Assembly: GCA_032027125.1 (NCBI GenBank)
Contig: JAVSMQ010000001.1
Span: forward strand, 1 to 64,000
Direction: 5' to 3'
Source of the DNA: JANJTB01 sp032027125
GTDB taxonomy: Bacteria; Bacteroidota; Ignavibacteria; Kapaibacteriales; UBA2268
DNA length: 64,000 bases
The position numbers and the translations under genes are program-made. The notes below the pieces were generated by a model. It was not told the DNA's origin, made no database searches, and saw only the letters and a list, made by a program, of their open reading frames with translations. Of the stretch, positions 54,912 to 63,880 are shown piece by piece; the stretch's first letter is position 1; every line of letters starts with the position of its first letter.

Positions 54912-57035
54912 ATGAGCCACGACTTATTACTTAAGATATCATTAGTAATACTAATTTTGCCTCTCGTTAGCTTTCTGATAATAATTTTTAATCAGAAAAG
55001 ACTGGGTAAGGCATCCGGTATTATTGGTACCTCAATTTTGGGAATTGACCTCTTGCTGGCTCTGGTTGTTGCTTACAGTAAGATAGTGACTTACTCCGAA
55101 GTAACAATTATCCAGTGGAAATTCCAATGGTTCTCATTAGGTCACAGAACAATTGACCTCGGCGTCGGGGTTGACAACATAGCGGCAATGATGCTGATTG
55201 TAGTAACTCTTATCAGTTTCCTTGTGCATTTATTCTCGACTGAATATATGTCTGAGGATAAAAGATTCCCACAATTTTTTGCATATCTCGGATTATTTAC
55301 ATTTTCAATGCTTGGTATTGTAATTGCAAATAACCTACTGAATATGTACATTTTCTGGGAGCTTGTAGGACTGAGTTCTTACCTGCTGATCGGTTTCTGG
55401 TATGAAAAAGATTCTGCATCAAATGCAGGTAAAAAAGCATTTATAACCAACCGTATCGGCGACCTTGGATTTTTTATCGGGATAATGATTGCATTTTTTG
55501 CATTCAATACATTTATGTTCGATGAAATTTTCGAGCAGGTTCGTAACGGTGCTTTACCTTTCGACAGCGGTACGATGCTGACAGCCATGGGAATATTGCT
55601 GTTTGCAGGAGCTATAGGTAAATCAGCCCAATTCCCGCTGCATGTCTGGCTTCCCGATGCAATGGAAGGTCCGACACCGGTTAGTGCGTTGATACATGCT
55701 GCAACAATGGTTGCCGCCGGTGTATATCTTACTGCAAGAATATTTCCGATATTTACAGCCGACGCATTAACTTTTGTAGCGTACACAGGTGCATTCACAG
55801 CATTTATGGCTGCTACAATCGGTATTACACAGACAGACTTCAAACGGGTTTTGGCATATTCAACCGTAAGCCAGCTTGGTTTTATGGTAATGTCGCTCGG
55901 TGTCGGTGCTTATACTTACGGATTTTTCCACCTTGTGACACATGCCTGGTTTAAAGCCTGTCTATTCCTTGCTTCAGGTTCGGTTATTCATGCCATGCAC
56001 CACGCAATGCACAAGTTGAACGACCATCATACAGACCCGCAGGACATTCGTAATATGGGAGGTCTCCGTAAAACAATGCCGGTTACCTATTATACATTTT
56101 TACTGGCAACTATAGCTATTTCAGGTGTTCCTTTTACATCAGGTTTTCTAAGTAAGGACGGTATTCTTGCCGGAACACTTGCTTTCGGAAATCTCAGCGG
56201 TCACTGGCTGATACCTATTATGGGGTTTGCAGCAGCCGGGATGACAGCATTTTATATGTTCAGGCTGACAATTGTTTCATTTTATGGTGAACATAAAACT
56301 GAAATCGCTTCAAAAACGCATGAAAATAAAATGCCTATAGTATTACCGCTAATTGTTCTGTCGGTTCTTTCAATTTGGATATTTTACTCTTTTAATCCTA
56401 TAGATGCCTCTACAGGCTGGGTTGCTAAAGCTTTTAAACCTGCTGCAAGCGTTGTACCTGCCGAATACCAATACGGCTTTTTGGTACCGCACAAATTGCC
56501 CGAAGTTAATGCTCACGAACCTGCCGTGCATAATGCTAATGCACCCCATGTATTATTGAATCAATTTGAAGAAGAAATTCACCATCAGCATTATAATGCA
56601 ATGTTTTTATCAGTCGGTATTGCCGGATTTGGAATTTTACTTGCATTCCTGTTCTATCATTTCAAGATAATTGACCCTGATAAGGTAGCCAATGCTATTA
56701 AACCGCTTTATAAACTATCTTATAACAAGTGGTATTTTGATGAGATTTATCAGGCTACATTTATTGGTGGAACTTTAGCTCTTACAAAGCTGATGTTCTG
56801 GATTGATATGAAAGTAATAGACGGTATTGTTAACGGTATGGCGACTCTTTGGAGAGGTATTGCAATTATTACCGGAAAATTTGATAATGGTGTAGTTGAC
56901 GGTCTTGTCAATTTATCAGGCGGAGTAGTAGGATTTTCCGGTTCAATGCTCAGAAAGCTTCAAACCGGCAGAGTACAGACATATTTACTTTTAAGCATCA
57001 TGGGAATAATAATTCTCTTATGGTGGATGATATAA
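54912..57035 (+). CDS. nuoL: NADH-quinone oxidoreductase subunit L
   Basis: A 707-residue antiporter-type pump subunit with about 16 helices. Key features: FWELVGLSSYLLIGFWYEK (channel Glu), GKSAQFPLHVWLPDAMEGPT (channel Lys), STVSQLGFMVMSLGVG, HAMHHAMHKLNDHHTDP and the C-terminal lateral helix. A His-rich cytoplasmic loop near residues 530-560 is longer than usual. Full length. Confidence 0.96.
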   Translation: MSHDLLLKISLVILILPLVSFLIIIFNQKRLGKASGIIGTSILGIDLLLALVVAYSKIVTYSEVTIIQWKFQWFSLGHRTIDLGVGVDNIAAMMLIVVTLISFLVHLFSTEYMSEDKRFPQFFAYLGLFTFSMLGIVIANNLLNMYIFWELVGLSSYLLIGFWYEKDSASNAGKKAFITNRIGDLGFFIGIMIAFFAFNTFMFDEIFEQVRNGALPFDSGTMLTAMGILLFAGAIGKSAQFPLHVWLPDAMEGPTPVSALIHAATMVAAGVYLTARIFPIFTADALTFVAYTGAFTAFMAATIGITQTDFKRVLAYSTVSQLGFMVMSLGVGAYTYGFFHLVTHAWFKACLFLASGSVIHAMHHAMHKLNDHHTDPQDIRNMGGLRKTMPVTYYTFLLATIAISGVPFTSGFLSKDGILAGTLAFGNLSGHWLIPIMGFAAAGMTAFYMFRLTIVSFYGEHKTEIASKTHENKMPIVLPLIVLSVLSIWIFYSFNPIDASTGWVAKAFKPAASVVPAEYQYGFLVPHKLPEVNAHEPAVHNANAPHVLLNQFEEEIHHQHYNAMFLSVGIAGFGILLAFLFYHFKIIDPDKVANAIKPLYKLSYNKWYFDEIYQATFIGGTLALTKLMFWIDMKVIDGIVNGMATLWRGIAIITGKFDNGVVDGLVNLSGGVVGFSGSMLRKLQTGRVQTYLLLSIMGIIILLWWMI

Positions 57036-57072
57036 TTATGAAAAATTTAGAAAAAAATAAATCGGAGGATTG

Positions 57073-58713
57073 ATGTCAGGCACTATCAACATTTTAGGGG
57101 TTGGAATTCTTACCTGGATAACCTTCTTGCCTATACTTGGAATGATTGCAGTACTTGCAATACCAAGCGGTAAAGATGATGTTAGCCGTGCCCGCTCATT
57201 GAATTATTTCAGATACATAACTTTAGGTGTCACTTTCTTACAACTGATACTTTCATTAGTTATATATTCAAGTTTTAATTTAGCCATGCCGGGCATCAAT
57301 GATGCCGGCTCAATGCAATTTGTAGAGCGTTTTACCTGGATAAAGGTTATGGGCTTGCCCATGCTGGGCGACCTTAAAATCGAATATTTCCTTGGAATAG
57401 ACGGTATCAGTATGCCTATGTTACTTCTAACGGCATTGGTTTCGACTGTTGCAGTCTTTGCTTCATGGAATATAAAGAAAGCTGCCAAAGGTTATTTCGC
57501 TATGTATCTGTTATTAGTGACAGGCATGATGGGCGTTTTTGTTTCTTTGGACTTTTTCCTGTTTTATGTATTTTGGGAAATCATGCTGCTGCCTATGTAC
57601 TTTTTGATAGGTATCTGGGGCGGACCGAGAAAAGAATACGCTGCAATCAAGTTCTTTCTTTATACTTTGTTCGGCTCGGTATTTATGCTGCTGGTTATGA
57701 TTGCGTTGTATTTCGCGGTTGGTTCCTTCAATATGTTTGATATGATGGACCCTACAAAATTTGACCAGAATTCAATTCTCAGCGGATTTGGTACAAACTG
57801 GCGGTACATAGCTTTTGCCGCATTATTTATTGGATTTGCCATCAAAGTACCGATTGTACCGTTTCATACATGGCTGCCTGATGCACACGTCGAAGCACCA
57901 ACCGCCATATCTGTAATACTTGCAGGTGTACTTTTGAAAATGGGTACTTACGGTATGATTCGTATAGCATGGCCCATGTTCCCCGATGCAGTATTTTACT
58001 TCAACTGGTGGATTGGCTTAATCGGAACAGTCAGTATTGTTTACGGTGCGTTATGTGCACTGGCACAATTCAGCGTAGGCAAGCGTGACTTAAAGAAACT
58101 TATCGCATATTCATCTGTCAGCCACATGGGTTATGTAATGCTTGGATTGGCTGCCCTGAATACTGAGGGAATGGTTGGAGCTATATTCCAAATGTTCAAT
58201 CACGGTACCATCACAGCTATGCTCTTCATGATTGTGGGTGTAATTTATGATAGAGCCCACACACGAAGTCTCGATGATTTTGGCGGAATAGCAAACAAAA
58301 TGCCGGTTTATACAGCGGTTATGATGGTTGCATTTTTTGCTGCTATCGGTCTTCCGGGCTTGAGCGGATTTGTCAGCGAAGCACTTGTATTTTTGGGTGC
58401 TTTCAAAATGTATCCTGTTCTTGCAATTATTTCCGGTTCCGGTATCGTATTAGGTGCAGGATATATGCTGTGGGCTTTGCAGAAAGTATTTTTCGGCAAA
58501 CTGCCTGACAGATGGAAAGGTCCCTGGGATCCGACCGGTAAAATTTATAAACATGACGACCTGAATTATATTGAATTAGCCGGACTTGTTCCTCTTGTAC
58601 TGGTTATCATTTATCTTGGAATTAATCCTAATCCTGTAATAGGAATGATGACTGCTTCGGTTAATCATTTTGTGGAATTAATTAGAATTGGCGGCAACTT
58701 TGCCGGTTTGTAA
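57073..58713 (+). CDS. nuoM: NADH-quinone oxidoreductase subunit M
   Basis: A 546-residue antiporter-type subunit. FWEIMLLPMYFLIGIWGG carries the channel Glu; FAIKVPIVPFHTWLPDAHVEAPT carries the Lys/His pair (shown here as two parts, FAIKVPIVPFHTW and LPDAHVEAPT); YSSVSHMGYVMLG follows. ATG 57073 has GGAGG four bases before it; an in-frame TTG is one codon upstream. Confidence 0.96.
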   Translation: MSGTINILGVGILTWITFLPILGMIAVLAIPSGKDDVSRARSLNYFRYITLGVTFLQLILSLVIYSSFNLAMPGINDAGSMQFVERFTWIKVMGLPMLGDLKIEYFLGIDGISMPMLLLTALVSTVAVFASWNIKKAAKGYFAMYLLLVTGMMGVFVSLDFFLFYVFWEIMLLPMYFLIGIWGGPRKEYAAIKFFLYTLFGSVFMLLVMIALYFAVGSFNMFDMMDPTKFDQNSILSGFGTNWRYIAFAALFIGFAIKVPIVPFHTWLPDAHVEAPTAISVILAGVLLKMGTYGMIRIAWPMFPDAVFYFNWWIGLIGTVSIVYGALCALAQFSVGKRDLKKLIAYSSVSHMGYVMLGLAALNTEGMVGAIFQMFNHGTITAMLFMIVGVIYDRAHTRSLDDFGGIANKMPVYTAVMMVAFFAAIGLPGLSGFVSEALVFLGAFKMYPVLAIISGSGIVLGAGYMLWALQKVFFGKLPDRWKGPWDPTGKIYKHDDLNYIELAGLVPLVLVIIYLGINPNPVIGMMTASVNHFVELIRIGGNFAGL

Positions 58714-58748
58714 TTAAATATTGTTGAAATTTAAAGAAAAGAATAGAT

Positions 58749-60248
58749 ATGTACAGTGCAGTAGTCAATGATTTACTTAACAGTCTCGGGTTGTTCAGAC
58801 CCGAGCTGGCATTGCTCTCAACATTTGTATTGGTAATAATTGCAGACTTAGTGTTTAAGAATAACAAAGTTAATGCCGGTATTTCGATATTAGGATGTAT
58901 AGTAACCGGAGTTTTTCTTATTTTGCAGTCGGGTGTAATATCCGGTGCATTTATGAATATGACTTCTGTTGACCCGTTTGCTGATTTTTTCAAGATGCTG
59001 ATAGTGATTTCTACCATAATTGTCATAGTAATGTCGGAGTTCTCTGAAGAATTGCATAAACGTGATGTATGGATGGGCGAATACTATATGCTCGTTTTGG
59101 GTATGGCAATAGGAATGTTTCTGATTGTTGGTGCATCAAATCTTATATTGATTTATCTTGCAATCGAGACAATGAGTTTTAGTTCTTATCTGCTCGCCGG
59201 ATATACAAAAGAAATCAAACGGTCAAGTGAAGCATCACTGAAGTATGTTATTTTCGGTTCGCTGTCATCAGGTATTATGATTTACGGTATGTCTCTGCTT
59301 TTCGGATTGACAGGCTCACTCAATATCTTTGAAATTCAGAGCTATTTTCTTCAGAATGGTTTTAGTGAAATAGCTGTATTTATTTCTGGTTTGATGATTA
59401 TTGCAGGTTTTGCTTACAAAATATCAGCCGTTCCATTTCACTTTTGGACTCCGGATGTTTACGAAGGCTCACCTATAACGATTACCGCATATTTATCTGT
59501 GGCTTCAAAAGCAGCGGGATTTGCCGTTCTTATAAGATTTTTGAGATTTGCGTACCTTGACCCTGTCGCTTCATCACCGGAATCATGGCAATTGTTTGCT
59601 AATCTGCCATGGAATCTGGTAATTGTAGTAATTTCGGTTGCAACTATGACCTTAGGAAATCTCATTGCACTCTGGCAGAGTAACATCAAAAGAATGCTGG
59701 CATATTCCTCCATAGCACATGCGGGATACATGCTTATGGGTGTTGTGGTTATGAACAACAGCGGACTTATGAGCATCATGGTTTATTTCGTATTCTATAT
59801 GCTGATGAATTTCGGTGCTTTCTTTGTAGTTATGCTGTTTGCCCACAAAATCGGCAGTGAAGAAGTTGAGGATTATGAAGGAATCGGTTACCGTGCCCCG
59901 GTGCTGGCAACATGTCTGTCATTATTCCTTGTATCGCTTGCAGGCATACCCCCTACCGCAGGTTTTGTCGGTAAGATGGTTCTGTTCGGTGCAGTTCTCG
60001 AAGGCGGTTGGTACTGGCTGGCAGTTATCGGTGTGCTGAATAGTGTCGTATCACTTTTTTACTATGCTAAAGTTATGCGTAATATGTGGCTCCGAAAAAT
60101 TGATACGGGTAAAGAACCTTTGAAATTTTCCGCTGCAAGCCAGATTGTTGTATTAATACTTGCAATTCCGACACTTGTCTTTGGTTTATTTTATGGACCA
60201 ATCCTGAGATGGGCTGAATATTCAGTCAGAATGTTTTTAGGAAATTGA
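58749..60248 (+). CDS. nuoN: NADH-quinone oxidoreductase subunit N
   Basis: A 499-residue antiporter-type subunit, last of the operon. Channel Glu in LAIETMSFSSYLLAGYTKE, Lys in YKISAVPFHFWTPDVYEG, and AYSSIAHAGYMLMG are visible. The subunit has about 14 helices. A strong terminator lies 30 bp beyond its stop. Confidence 0.95.
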   Translation: MYSAVVNDLLNSLGLFRPELALLSTFVLVIIADLVFKNNKVNAGISILGCIVTGVFLILQSGVISGAFMNMTSVDPFADFFKMLIVISTIIVIVMSEFSEELHKRDVWMGEYYMLVLGMAIGMFLIVGASNLILIYLAIETMSFSSYLLAGYTKEIKRSSEASLKYVIFGSLSSGIMIYGMSLLFGLTGSLNIFEIQSYFLQNGFSEIAVFISGLMIIAGFAYKISAVPFHFWTPDVYEGSPITITAYLSVASKAAGFAVLIRFLRFAYLDPVASSPESWQLFANLPWNLVIVVISVATMTLGNLIALWQSNIKRMLAYSSIAHAGYMLMGVVVMNNSGLMSIMVYFVFYMLMNFGAFFVVMLFAHKIGSEEVEDYEGIGYRAPVLATCLSLFLVSLAGIPPTAGFVGKMVLFGAVLEGGWYWLAVIGVLNSVVSLFYYAKVMRNMWLRKIDTGKEPLKFSAASQIVVLILAIPTLVFGLFYGPILRWAEYSVRMFLGN

Positions 60249-60277
60249 TTATTAATATCATTATTAGTTTTAAAAAA

Positions 60278-60306
60278 GGAGCTTTGTTTAAAGCTCCTTT
60301 TTTTTA
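60278..60306 (+). terminator. Rho-independent terminator of the nuo operon
   Basis: Perfect 8-bp stem GGAGCTTT (60278-60285) and AAAGCTCC (60290-60297), four-base loop GTTT, then nine T's to 60306. Placed 30 bp after nuoN. Confidence 0.93.
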
Positions 60307-60360
60307 TTTATATGAGTGACCTGATTGTAGAAACTTGTTAACCACCCCTTCCTTCGGACA

Positions 60361-60383
60361 CCCCTCCTTGAAAAAAGGAGGGG
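60361..60383. repeat. Perfect 9-bp hairpin CCCCTCCTT/AAGGAGGGG
   Basis: Arms 60361-60369 and 60375-60383 with loop GAAAA. The flanking CCTTCCTTCGGACACCCCTC resembles dispersed repeat sequence in related genomes. It may add a second stop signal after nuo. Confidence 0.6.
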
Positions 60384-60394
60384 AATAAATCAGT

Positions 60395-60550
60395 CTGTTA
60401 ACTCCGTAGGAGTGGAATCTCGGTAGAAAAAGCACAACCGAATGGAAACCACAATCCCCCAACTCAGTAGGAGTGACCTGCTAGTAGAAAAACCACAGCC
60501 GAAGTCAAAGCTATTCCCTATTACCTCATTAGGTAGCGGACTAGTAGATA
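60395..60550 (-). repeat. Dispersed CTCCGTAGGAG-type repeats
   Basis: Three degenerate units, at AACTCCGTAGGAGTGG (about 60399), AACTCAGTAGGAGTGACC (about 60459) and TCATTAGGTAGCGGAC (about 60523), each followed by GTAGAAAAAGC-like or GTAGATATC-like sequence. The first is the reverse complement of the start of the 141-bp repeat at 3554. The short ORF here is made of these repeats and is not called. Confidence 0.7.
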
Positions 60551-60631
60551 TCAAATCTTTTAAATCGTCATCACGCAGAATAATAGTTTGTGTAAGCATC
60601 ACATTATATTTGACTTTGTGATTCAACATAT

Positions 60632-61243
60632 TCAACGCTTTTGAATTGCTTTTTCAATATTTTCTTCTTTACAAAAAACTAAATTCCCTGTATAACCTTG
60701 ATGAAATACATATAATCTCCATTTAATTAAATGATATATTACTGCATTTTTAAACTGAACTTTATCTAAATCATAATACTTTTGAAATTTATCATAATTA
60801 ATAACTCCTCTATATTGCTTGATTCCTTCATAATCTGTAGTATTAAAATAATAATCAAGAAAATATTCTTGACCTAAACTTGCTATACTATCAGTAATTT
60901 TTTGATATTTTTCAGGAATTAAGAATTGCTCAAAAGATTTAGTACAATTTTTTCTTAATATTAATGTATCTTTTTTTATAAGAATATTTTTCACAATTTC
61001 ATTAAATTCTTTGTATTTCTTAAACATTTCAGTATCTTTAAGAATAAAATAAAGAGATTGATGTGATAAAATTAATGAATAAACAGTGTCATTATTTTTA
61101 ATATTAATTTTTAAATAATATACTGGAGGAACTTTATCTTTAAATAAATTCGAGTAATAAATAGAATCGGATTCTTTATTATCTTCACTCTGTGCAAAGA
61201 CATTTAATACTGTCAATAAAAATAACATTAATAAAATTTTCAT
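60632..61243 (-). CDS. Hypothetical secreted protein
   Basis: A 203-residue protein with a signal peptide (MKILLMLFLLTVLNVFAQ, cleavage after Ala17). The mature protein is rich in Lys, Tyr and Ile and contains no motif I recognise. It lies 33 bp downstream of a lipoprotein gene in the same direction. The region is more AT-rich than nuo. Confidence 0.6.
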   Translation of the reverse strand: MKILLMLFLLTVLNVFAQSEDNKESDSIYYSNLFKDKVPPVYYLKINIKNNDTVYSLILSHQSLYFILKDTEMFKKYKEFNEIVKNILIKKDTLILRKNCTKSFEQFLIPEKYQKITDSIASLGQEYFLDYYFNTTDYEGIKQYRGVINYDKFQKYYDLDKVQFKNAVIYHLIKWRLYVFHQGYTGNLVFCKEENIEKAIQKR

Positions 61244-61276
61244 AATATACCTTATCGTGGAAACATTATCAGGATC

Positions 61277-61951
61277 CTACTGTACTTGTTTTGGAGGATT
61301 CTTCATTAATGAATTTAGTTTGGATTTTAGTACTTTCATTTCTTTTGGTAAATACAAATGATCAATCTGTTTAAAAAAGAACTGTGCACGTATATAGTTT
61401 CTTCTTTCAATATAAAATTTTGTCAATTCGTGCAAAACATAAGAATTCTTATCATTTATTTCATGGGCTTCCAATAAATATTTTTCAGCCTTTTCAAAAT
61501 CGCCAGCATTATTATTAACTAAGAAAACACCTATTCTAGCCCAAATATTAACCTTAGCTTTATCCATTGAAATTGATTCTAAGAAATCTATATCACTATC
61601 TTGCCAATTATTAGAAAATTGATGTACCATTATTGCTTGTGCAAAACCCATTGTCATAAAAGTACCATTAATATATGGAAACTTTTTTGCTACTTTATTA
61701 TGATAATTAATGGCAGAATCTTTAAGTCCTTTATTAGCAATAAACATGATTTTTAAACCATGAAAATATTCACTTTTCGGATAAATTGAAAGCATAGAAT
61801 CAATAAATTCTAATGGTTTAATGTGATTTATTATAATGTTATCAAACTTACTAATTTCAAAAAAACGAATATCTTTTTCTTCATTATTAGTACATGATAA
61901 TAGTATTACAAGTAATATTATGCTACATTTTTTTAAAATCATTAATTTCAT
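61277..61951 (-). CDS. Hypothetical lipoprotein with TPR-like helices
   Basis: A 224-residue protein with lipoprotein signal (VILLSC, Cys20). Helical repeats with TPR-like spacing appear at about 125-205 (FEKAEKYLLEAHEINDKNSY, RRNYIRAQFFFKQIDHLYLP). Start may also be the next ATG three codons on (MILKKC). Forms a two-gene unit with the downstream secreted protein. Function unknown. Confidence 0.6.
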   Translation of the reverse strand: MKLMILKKCSIILLVILLSCTNNEEKDIRFFEISKFDNIIINHIKPLEFIDSMLSIYPKSEYFHGLKIMFIANKGLKDSAINYHNKVAKKFPYINGTFMTMGFAQAIMVHQFSNNWQDSDIDFLESISMDKAKVNIWARIGVFLVNNNAGDFEKAEKYLLEAHEINDKNSYVLHELTKFYIERRNYIRAQFFFKQIDHLYLPKEMKVLKSKLNSLMKNPPKQVQ

Positions 61952-62113
61952 AATTATAAGTTTAAAAATTCTTTTTAATTCTTATTTCAAGTACTTTACA
62001 AACATAACTAAAATCAATCTTTTTCCCCTTTCTTTTTTCAAATCATGAAAAATAAATGGGAAACAACATAGATTTTTTGTTGTCAGATAAGAATTGAATA
62101 TTGTTCTTTGAAG

Positions 62114-62313
62114 TTCTAACTTAATTCATTTTCCTTAAAATGTCTTTCATTAAGGTTATAATCTCTATGAAAAGCATAAGAAACCTTATGAAAAGCATAA
62201 GAAACCTTATGAAAAGCATAAGAAACCTTATGAAAAGCATAAGAAACCTTATGAAAAGCATAAGAAACCTTATGAAAAGCGTAATGAACCTTATGAAAAG
62301 GTCAGGATACCTT
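62114..62313 (-). repeat. 21-bp array 2, inverted relative of the 38-kb array
   Basis: Seven 21-bp units start at 62167, 62188, 62209, 62230, 62251, 62272 and 62293. The first five begin ATGAAAAGCATAAGAAACC; the sixth is the exact reverse complement of the main unit of the array at 38167-38439. The flank 62114-62166 matches, in reverse, the right flank of that array (CTTAATGAA-GACATTTTAA and GAATTAAGTTAGAA shared), so the element is a mobile or duplicated cassette, not just a chance repeat. Confidence 0.85.
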
Positions 62314-62400
62314 TCAGAAAGTCAATGTAATTGTACAATTACTCTCAGATTTTGTTCAATTTAACGCAGAATCAGTTAAAAAGAGCGTTTCCGCACTTCA

Positions 62401-62588
62401 CGCGGTCTTTCCCGACCCTCGCTGACCAATCGGACAGCCTCGATGACCAATCGGACAGCCTCGCTGACCAATCGGACAGCCTCGCTGATAATCGGACAGC
62501 CTCGCTGACCAAATGAACAGCCTCGATGACCAAATGAACAGCCTCGATGACCAAATGAACAGCCTCGATGACCAAATGAAAGACATCG
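62401..62588 (+). repeat. 21-bp array 3, different sequence
   Basis: Seven units at 62422-62567 plus degenerate edges. The first four read (C/A)TGACCAATCGGACAGCCTC and the last ones (C/A)TGACCAAATGAACAGCCTC; one unit is 20 bp. It is 88 bp from array 2 and GC-richer. The rest of 61952-62858 has nothing I can name besides the small hairpin at 62683. Confidence 0.85.
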
Positions 62589-62682
62589 GAACATAATTGA
62601 TGACAAACGAAACGTTTGTTACAGTCCTCGAAGAGCATTCCGATACTTGTACTGAACAGTCCGCTCATAAGGAGCATCAAAA

Positions 62683-62705
62683 ATTGTCAATTGATGATTG
62701 ACAAT
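62683..62705. repeat. 9-bp inverted repeat ATTGTCAAT/ATTGACAAT
   Basis: Perfect arms with a 5-base loop TGATG. Next to it (about 62652) lies ACAGTCCGCTCATAAGGAGC, the reverse complement of the CTCC-GAGCGGACTGT repeat at 37192, so this spot is another copy of the dispersed family. Confidence 0.6.
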
Positions 62706-62858
62706 TAAGCTGGAAATGCAATGATTTAAGAATCTTTTTTTATTAACAGGGCATTACTGCGGAGTTTAACGTATTTCTTCACATCCTTTTTTCATGGAGG
62801 GATTTAGGGGTGGTAATCAAAAAGTGAAAATATCGCCTGAAAAATGGTTTGATTTTCC

Positions 62859-63116
62859 TTAATATTTCTTATAAATACCGAACATCATCAAACTTGAGCC
62901 CTCAGTTTCAATGAGTTTATCCTCGAGTTCAAATAATTTATTTAAAATATTCAATGTTTCTTCATTATCAATCATAAAATTATGGGAAATGTCTTTTAAT
63001 ACGTGCATCAAAATATTTCCACCATAATGCCTTTCATATATGGCTTTACAACAACTTCTTAAAGTAGGGACAATGCTCTCTGAGTCAACAGCCTCCGAAG
63101 GATCAGACATAATCAT
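62859..63116 (-). pseudogene. C-terminal fragment of the frameshifted methyltransferase
   Basis: An 85-residue frame starting MIMSDPSEAVDSESIVPTLR. In the same frame the codons before this ATG read GPGWIRM, the normal continuation of class I methyltransferases of this group before DPSEA. So this is not a separate gene but the second half of the protein encoded at 63113-63832; a single lost base in the TTTTT run near 63136 would account for the split. Not known whether it is a real mutation or a sequencing error. Confidence 0.75.
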
Positions 63117-63832
63117 CCTAATCCAACCGGGACCGGAAAAATTATTTTTTGGAGATTAGTACTTAATCTGATTTTAAATTTATCAGGAATTATCTTTAGA
63201 ATTTTATTAGTTTCTAATATTTGCAGTTCCTTCCACTGAAGTCTGTTCGGACCGACATATTCATTGATTATCAATAAACCTTCATCTTTTAGAAATTTAT
63301 TTATTATCTGCGGTAAAAAAGATGTAATATTTTTAAAATGATGAAGAGAATTATCAAACATAATCATATCAAATTTATCATGTACCATACTAAGATTATT
63401 AACATCATCAATTACAAATTTAATATTTTCCAATCCTGAATTTAGGGCTCTTTCATTTCCTTTATTGACTCTATTTTGAGATAAATCAACACCAATAATG
63501 CTTTCAAAGATATTATTAAATGAAGCAAAATTTAATTCATGAGTTCCATCACCACAACCTAAGGACAACAACGTCAATCCCGTTTTATCTGACAAATAAT
63601 TCTTAACTACAAATTCTTCATAGGTTTGATCAGGATTTCCGGTTATGATTTTATTCCACCTCTTTTGTACTTCCGGTACCATCCACCAACCTGACCTAAG
63701 CATTTCAGCCTGAAAACTTGATTTAGTTCTTGAATGCGAATTCAGATTAAATTTAGTCAGTATAAAAGCTGCACCTCTTTGCCGGACTCTTAAATATGTT
63801 TCAATTAAATCATCTTTTGTAATTAATCTCAT
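63113..63832 (-). CDS. Class I SAM-dependent methyltransferase, N-terminal part (frameshifted)
   Basis: A 239-residue Rossmann-fold methyltransferase. AdoMet motif I LLSLGCGDGTHELNFA, motif II IIGVDLSQNRV, and FDMIMFDNSLHHF (motif IV) are present, then NEYVGPNRLQW, a feature of small-molecule or sugar methyltransferases. The frame ends prematurely (FPVPVGLG) where relatives continue into DPSEA. Start is ATG 63832; an in-frame TTG precedes it by one codon. Substrate unknown. Confidence 0.75.
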   Translation of the reverse strand: MRLITKDDLIETYLRVRQRGAAFILTKFNLNSHSRTKSSFQAEMLRSGWWMVPEVQKRWNKIITGNPDQTYEEFVVKNYLSDKTGLTLLSLGCGDGTHELNFASFNNIFESIIGVDLSQNRVNKGNERALNSGLENIKFVIDDVNNLSMVHDKFDMIMFDNSLHHFKNITSFLPQIINKFLKDEGLLIINEYVGPNRLQWKELQILETNKILKIIPDKFKIRLSTNLQKIIFPVPVGLG

Positions 63833-63880
63833 CAAGTTAAATATCCAATTATGTGTTGAATAGAATATAATCCTAGTTTG

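Noticed and set aside
60390..60635. 81-codon frame beginning at an ATGA overlap after the secreted protein gene
   Set aside because: Most of it is a translation of dispersed CTCCGTAGGAG repeats; no domain or conserved pattern outside them.
62140..62606. CRISPR-like appearance of the short repeats
   Set aside because: Units are contiguous with no spacers and no cas genes are in the window.
62331..62680. Several overlapping short frames in the third array
   Set aside because: All are repeat translations on both strands.
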